From: Natranaerobius thermophilus JW/NM-WN-LF
GTDB lineage: Bacteria; Bacillota; Natranaerobiia; Natranaerobiales; Natranaerobiaceae
Assembly: GCF_000020005.1 (NCBI RefSeq)
Contig: NC_010718.1
Location: forward strand, 2,500,001-2,564,000
DNA: 64,000 bases
Direction of reading: 5' to 3'
Positions 60,120 to 64,000 of the stretch are shown piece after piece. How positions within the stretch are numbered: position 1 is the first letter of the stretch; every line of letters starts with the position of its first letter. Position numbers and translations under genes: made by a program. A model generated the notes under the pieces. The model did no database searches and was not told the DNA's origin. It saw only the letters and a list, made by a program, of their open reading frames with translations.

Positions 60120-61246
60120 TATACACCAACTCCTCCCTCAGCAGCTAATTCAACAGCTTTTTTGGCCGCCTCTCCCATATCTTGATAGGCGGAAATACCG
60201 TGTTGTCCTAAAATTTTGACAGCTTCCTCGTCTTTAGTCCCTATCAAACGAATTACCAAGGGTACTTTAATGCCCATATCTTGTTTTACCTGGACCAGGG
60301 CATTGGCCACATCATCACATCTGGTAATACCACCAAAAATATTAATTATTACAGCCCGGGGATCCGTATTGAGAAGTAACTCCAGAGCTTTTTTTGTCGG
60401 TTCTACACTGGCTCCTCCCCCGGCATCTAGGAAGTTGGCAGCTTTCCCACCGTACTGTTCTATCACGTCTACTGTAGCCATGGCCATTCCAGCGCCATTA
60501 GCCATAATCGCTATATCTCCTTCCAGTTCTACAAAGGATAGCCCGATTTTCTCAACTTGCTGTTCTAGGGATGTCTTTTCTGACACCCGAGGCAATTCAT
60601 CTTGTCTGTACATGGCGTCATCATCTATAGTCATTTTTCCATCAGCTGCTATTACACGATTATCCTCAGTAATCACCAAGGGATTGATTTCAACCAGTTC
60701 TGCGTCGTAAGTTTTAAAGGTGTCATAGAGTTTTGAAATGATGGCAGAAACTTGTTTGCTAGCTTCCCCTGGTAAATTAAGTTGATCTGTAATTTCTCTA
60801 CAAAGATAAGGAAGGACGCCCCAGTCTGGCTCAATATGACGCTTTACAATCAAATCATCAGAGACCTCTTCAATATCTACACCACCCTGGGTAGAAGCCA
60901 TAATTAGTGGTTTTTTAGTTCCCGTATCCACAGTAATACTAAGATAAAGTTCACTGGATATATCTAGCTGTTCTTCCACTAAAACTCCTGTTACCTGCTC
61001 TCCCTTTATTTGCATATTAAATAATTCCTTACTAACTTTTCTGGCTTCCTGGGGGGTATCCGCAAATTTAATCCCCCCTGCCTTGCCACGTCCACCCACA
61101 AGGACCTGACTTTTTATTACCGCAGGAGAGTCCAAACCAGTAAATTTTTGTTCCACCTCTTGAGCGGAAAATGCTGCTTCTCCCCTGGGTACGGAAATAC
61201 CACATTGATTCATCAATTTCTTAGCCATATATTCATATAATTTCAT
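60119..61246 (-). CDS. sucC: Succinyl-CoA synthetase beta subunit
   Basis: Protein of 375 residues, slightly shorter than typical (about 386). ATP-grasp domain with KLYEYMAKKLMNQCGISVPR at the N-terminus, KSQVLVGGRGKAGGIKFADT (about 45-64), VEINPLVITEDNRVIAADGK (about 200-219) and, in the C-terminal lobe, NFLDAGGGAS and FGGITRCDDVANALV. ATG at 61246 is preceded by GGGAGG. It follows the fumarase beta-subunit gene with a 40-bp gap, so the dicarboxylate genes form one transcription unit or two linked ones. Confidence 0.96.
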   Translation of the reverse strand: MKLYEYMAKKLMNQCGISVPRGEAAFSAQEVEQKFTGLDSPAVIKSQVLVGGRGKAGGIKFADTPQEARKVSKELFNMQIKGEQVTGVLVEEQLDISSELYLSITVDTGTKKPLIMASTQGGVDIEEVSDDLIVKRHIEPDWGVLPYLCREITDQLNLPGEASKQVSAIISKLYDTFKTYDAELVEINPLVITEDNRVIAADGKMTIDDDAMYRQDELPRVSEKTSLEQQVEKIGLSFVELEGDIAIMANGAGMAMATVDVIEQYGGKAANFLDAGGGASVEPTKKALELLLNTDPRAVIINIFGGITRCDDVANALVQVKQDMGIKVPLVIRLIGTKDEEAVKILGQHGISAYQDMGEAAKKAVELAAEGGVGV

Positions 61247-61286
61247 ATCCCAAACCTCCCACTATCGTGATAAATATGAAACCATG

Positions 61287-61847
61287 CTACTTGGCATACC
61301 TATTCTTGCCCTGTTGGTACAGGTCATTGCCATAGATATCATTAGCAACTAATACCGGGAAATTTTTAACTTCTAAACGCCTGATAGCCTCAGGCCCCAG
61401 GTCTTCGAAGGCTATCACTTGATAGTCCACTATACTTTCCTTTATAAGTGCTCCCGCCCCACCGACGGCAGCTAAGTATACCCCTTTGTGTTTTTGCAGC
61501 GCATTTTTAACTGTTTGAGAGCGATAACCCTTGCCTATGAATGCTTTGGCTCCTAGTTCCAACATTTGGGTAGTATATCTATCCATCCTGCTGCTGGTAG
61601 TTGGACCAGCCGAACCTATGACATGCCCCGGTTTGGCAGGAGTGGGACCCACATAATAAATAATTTCACCTTCTAAAGATACTGGTAGTTCAATCCCGGC
61701 TTTCTTCAGCTCTATTAACCTCTTGTGGGATGCATCCCTGGCAGTCAAGACTGACCCTGAAAGCAGCACCTGATCTCCCACCTTGAGTTCTTGAACCTCT
61801 TCCTCAGCAAGAGGAGCTGAAAGTTTTTTATAAAACTGATCACGCAT
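61287..61847 (-). CDS. Fumarate hydratase class I, beta subunit
   Basis: Smaller subunit (186 residues) of the heterodimeric iron-sulfur fumarase/tartrate-dehydratase family. Motifs: LSGSVLTARDASHKRL (about 32-47), YYVGPTPAKPGHVIGSAGPT followed by TSSRMD (about 65-90), GKGYRSQTV and VADFEDLGPEAIR-type sequence (here AFEDLGPEAIRRLEV). I chose ATG 61847, which has GGGAGG upstream, over a longer TTG frame to 61880. It is separated from the alpha subunit by 153 bp, a larger gap than usual, in which no feature was recognised. Confidence 0.93.
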   Translation of the reverse strand: MRDQFYKKLSAPLAEEEVQELKVGDQVLLSGSVLTARDASHKRLIELKKAGIELPVSLEGEIIYYVGPTPAKPGHVIGSAGPTTSSRMDRYTTQMLELGAKAFIGKGYRSQTVKNALQKHKGVYLAAVGGAGALIKESIVDYQVIAFEDLGPEAIRRLEVKNFPVLVANDIYGNDLYQQGKNRYAK

Positions 61848-62000
61848 TATTTTATTTTCCTCCCAATTGTGAAATTTCAATCTTTTTTAGTCTGCTAATC
61901 CACTTAATCTCTCCTCTTCTCTATTTAGTTTTGTTGAACGCAATGTAAGAATAAAAATATCGACAAGTTTTAATCCATCACATCACCTCTTTCTATGATA

Positions 62001-62843
62001 CTAGATCTCCCTATGAGCATGCCTGGTGGCATGACAACTTATATTAACAGCCACAGGAATGCTTGTTAGATGAACAGGATATTTTTCTATATGCACATCC
62101 AGAGCAGTAGTCCTGCCTCCAAAGCCTTGAGGACCAATTCCCAGGTTATTAATCTGTTCTAACAGTTCTTCCTCCAGCTGGGCATACTGATCTTCAGGAT
62201 GACGACTGCCCACAGGCCTGAGCAATGCTTTTTTCGATAGATAAGCCACTTTTTCAAAGTTTCCGCCAAGGCCAACACCAATAATAAAAGGTGGACATGC
62301 ATTGGGTCCAGCTTGCTCCACACTTCTAACCACAAAGTCAATAATCCCCTCTTTTCCCTGGGAAGGTGTCAGCATTTTCAAAGTGCTCATATTTTCACTG
62401 CCACCGCCCTTGGGCGCCACATCTAGCTTCACTTTATCTCCAGGAACAATTCTGGTATGAATAATTGCCGGAGTATTATCACCAGTGTTTTCTCTATTTA
62501 AAGGATCCTTTACCATAGAGGTTCTCAAATAAGCTCTCAGATAAGCTTCTCTAACTCCTTGATTAACTGCTTCGGTTAGTTCACCTCCTGTAAAGTGTAC
62601 ATCCTGGCCGATATCCATAAAAACCACACTGGTACCAGTGTCCTGACAGATCGGAACCTCTTGTTCCTTGGCTATTTCCGCATTTTTAAGAAGTTGTTTT
62701 AATACTTCTTGACCTACAGGAGATTCTTCCCCTGCCAGACCATCTTTTAAAGCCTGGGACACATCTTCACCCAGGAACTGATTGGCTTCAATAAACATCT
62801 CTTTTACACTCCTGGTAATCTCGGAAACATGGATTTTACGCAA
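62001..62843 (-). CDS. Fumarate hydratase class I, alpha subunit
   Basis: Catalytic [4Fe-4S] subunit of 280 residues converting fumarate and malate. Cluster cysteines are in EVPICQDTGTSVVFMDIG (about residue 65), AGPNACPPFIIGVGLGGNFE (about 184) and VNISCHATRHAHREI (about 270). PKGGGSENMSTLKMLTPSQG (about 149-168) is also diagnostic. ATG at 62843 follows GGAGGAAT. It is downstream of malic enzyme with a 50-bp gap. Confidence 0.95.
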   Translation of the reverse strand: MRKIHVSEITRSVKEMFIEANQFLGEDVSQALKDGLAGEESPVGQEVLKQLLKNAEIAKEQEVPICQDTGTSVVFMDIGQDVHFTGGELTEAVNQGVREAYLRAYLRTSMVKDPLNRENTGDNTPAIIHTRIVPGDKVKLDVAPKGGGSENMSTLKMLTPSQGKEGIIDFVVRSVEQAGPNACPPFIIGVGLGGNFEKVAYLSKKALLRPVGSRHPEDQYAQLEEELLEQINNLGIGPQGFGGRTTALDVHIEKYPVHLTSIPVAVNISCHATRHAHREI

Positions 62844-62893
62844 AGAGATTCCTCCTTAGCTTATGTTTGCTTTATGGCTTATAATAGCATGAA

Positions 62894-64000
62894 CTATATT
62901 GAATTGATATCCTTTCGATTTAGCCCAGAATCTATTGCAGCCTTTGCCACAGCCCTGGCTACAGTTTTGGCAATTTTTTTGTCTATGGCATCAGGTATCA
63001 CATAATCTTGTCTTAAATTGGCAGGAGGGATTAACTCTGCAATAGCTTGCGAAGCTGCAATTTTCATATCCTCGTTGATATCTTTTGCTTGCACATCCAG
63101 GGCTCCCCGCAGTATCCCGGGAAAAGCCAAAACATTATTGATTTGATTTGGGAAATCACTCCGCCCCGTTCCTACTACTTTAGCACCTGCCTCCTGAGCT
63201 AGATGAGGATAAATCTCCGGAACTGGATTTGCCAGGGCAAAAATAATCGGATCCCTATTCATGCTCACTACCATCTCTTTAGTCACACTGTCAGGAACAG
63301 ACAATCCTAAGAAGACATCGGCACCTTCCATGGCTCGGGCTAAATCTCCGGTAATATTGTCTTGATTAGTCCTCTCCGCCATTTCTTCCTTAATCCAATT
63401 CATACCTTGTCTGCGTCCCTTATGAATAATCCCCCTGGAATCACACAAAATTAAATCTCCACAGTTCATATCCATGAGAAGCTTGGCCGTGGCAATCCCT
63501 CCTGCCCCCGAACCATTGACTACAATTCGTACATCTTCAATTTTCTTATTAACAAGTTTTAAAGAATTGATTAAGGCAGCAGTGGCTACAATGGCTGTTC
63601 CGTGTTGGTCATCGTGGAATATGGGTATATCTGTTTCTTCTTTTAACCGACGCTCAATTTCAATACACCTGGGAGAGCTTATATCCTCTAGGTTAATACC
63701 ACCCCAGGTAGCCTCAGTTCCCTTAACTATCCTGACAATTTCGTCCACATTTTGCGTGTTTACACACAAGGGAAAAGCATCTATATTGGCAAATTCCTTG
63801 AATAAAACAGCTTTTCCTTCCATAACAGGCATGGCAGCTTGGGCACCGATATTGCCTAAACCCAGGACAGCAGAGCCGTCTGTCACAACTGCCACATTAT
63901 TCCCTCGATTTGTATATTGCCATACTTTCTCAGAGTTTGCAGCGATCTCACGACAGGGTTCAGCAACACCTGGACTATATGCCAGGGAGAGGTCTTCCTT
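62894..64000 (-). CDS. Malic enzyme (NAD(P)-dependent, bacterial short type), 5' end outside window
   Basis: Oxidative decarboxylation of malate to pyruvate. The reading frame is open to the right edge; the visible part (368 residues) begins KEDLSLAYSPGVAEPC. It shows the bacterial short-form motifs VTDGSAVLGLGNIGAQAAMP (about 38-57), the DIPIFHDDQHGTAIVATAAL segment, the Rossmann motif VVNGSGAGGIATAKLLMDMN, and FALANPVPEIYPHLA. There is no phosphotransacetylase fusion: the protein ends soon after ANLRQDYVIPDAIDKKIA. First visible gene of the C4-dicarboxylate cluster. Confidence 0.95.
   Translation of the reverse strand, partial: KEDLSLAYSPGVAEPCREIAANSEKVWQYTNRGNNVAVVTDGSAVLGLGNIGAQAAMPVMEGKAVLFKEFANIDAFPLCVNTQNVDEIVRIVKGTEATWGGINLEDISSPRCIEIERRLKEETDIPIFHDDQHGTAIVATAALINSLKLVNKKIEDVRIVVNGSGAGGIATAKLLMDMNCGDLILCDSRGIIHKGRRQGMNWIKEEMAERTNQDNITGDLARAMEGADVFLGLSVPDSVTKEMVVSMNRDPIIFALANPVPEIYPHLAQEAGAKVVGTGRSDFPNQINNVLAFPGILRGALDVQAKDINEDMKIAASQAIAELIPPANLRQDYVIPDAIDKKIAKTVARAVAKAAIDSGLNRKDINSI

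Noticed and set aside
60216-60710. Long open frame antisense to sucC (164 codons)
   Set aside because: It is the reverse strand of a strongly conserved gene, has no ribosome binding site and no recognisable protein features.
61848-62000. Hidden small gene or terminator between fumarase subunits
   Set aside because: No start with ribosome site and no stable hairpin with T-run could be found.

Overview
The window looks like chromosomal DNA of a low-G+C, spore-forming anaerobe of the Clostridia. Pointers are AT-rich intergenic DNA, AGGAGG-type ribosome binding sites, rubrerythrin, class I iron-sulfur fumarase, a SpoIIM-family membrane protein, a ThiI without a rhodanese domain, and CsaB/TagO/TagA-type wall-polymer genes. 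Exported proteins (substrate-binding protein, subtilase, beta-propeller/transglutaminase protein, LCP protein) are strikingly acidic while cytoplasmic enzymes are not. That fits a haloalkaliphile such as Natranaerobius or a relative; this is inference, not shown.

Layout. 1-4.2 kb (minus): leucine-dehydrogenase-type gene (cut by the window edge), LysR regulator, and a nifS-thiI pair for tRNA 4-thiouridine. 4.2-12.3 kb (minus): old-yellow-enzyme oxidoreductase, a chromosomal ParM-like actin, MurJ, CCA/poly(A)-type nucleotidyltransferase, MATE exporter, GNAT protein. 12.4-14.2 kb (plus): a FliK-like/FlhB-like pair equivalent to Bacillus ylqG-ylqH. 14.1-16.1 kb (minus): two membrane proteins. 16.3-19.7 kb (plus): an 1147-residue GNAT-headed protein, followed by a cluster of DnaA-box-like 9-mers and a shared terminator. 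19.9-23.7 kb (minus): cobalamin riboswitch controlling a BtuFCD-type importer whose ATPase has an extra C-terminal domain. 23.8-25.2 kb (plus): SpoIIM-family protein and rubrerythrin. 25.2-34.5 kb (minus): two very large exported proteins sharing a C-terminal stalk-like domain, TagA glycosyltransferase and a LysR regulator, divergent from a DUF3343 (Se/S carrier-like) gene.

35.2-37.3 kb is a group II intron of class C type, sitting just behind the terminator of a nine-gene operon (37.3-47.9 kb, minus). That operon encodes an O-antigen-ligase-like protein, two glycosyltransferases, an epimerase, a polysaccharide deacetylase, CsaB pyruvyltransferase, a nucleotide-sugar dehydrogenase, an LCP ligase and TagO. 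With TagA at 33 kb it looks like a pathway for a pyruvylated, ManNAc-type secondary cell-wall polymer. 48.0-50.8 kb holds a MacB-type ABC pair and an exported protein, bracketed by an inverted pair of about 52-bp repeats resembling IS200/IS605 ends. 51.3-57.2 kb (plus) is an oligopeptide ABC operon whose binding protein appears circularly permuted. 57.4-64 kb (minus) is a C4-dicarboxylate cluster (malic enzyme, two-subunit fumarase, succinyl-CoA synthetase) followed by a GNAT protein and an M20 peptidase.

No tRNA, rRNA or CRISPR array was seen. The strongest candidates for something undescribed are the permuted binding protein, the giant GNAT fusion, the DnaA-box-like cluster, the paired inverted repeats around the ABC exporter, and the propeller-transglutaminase-stalk protein.
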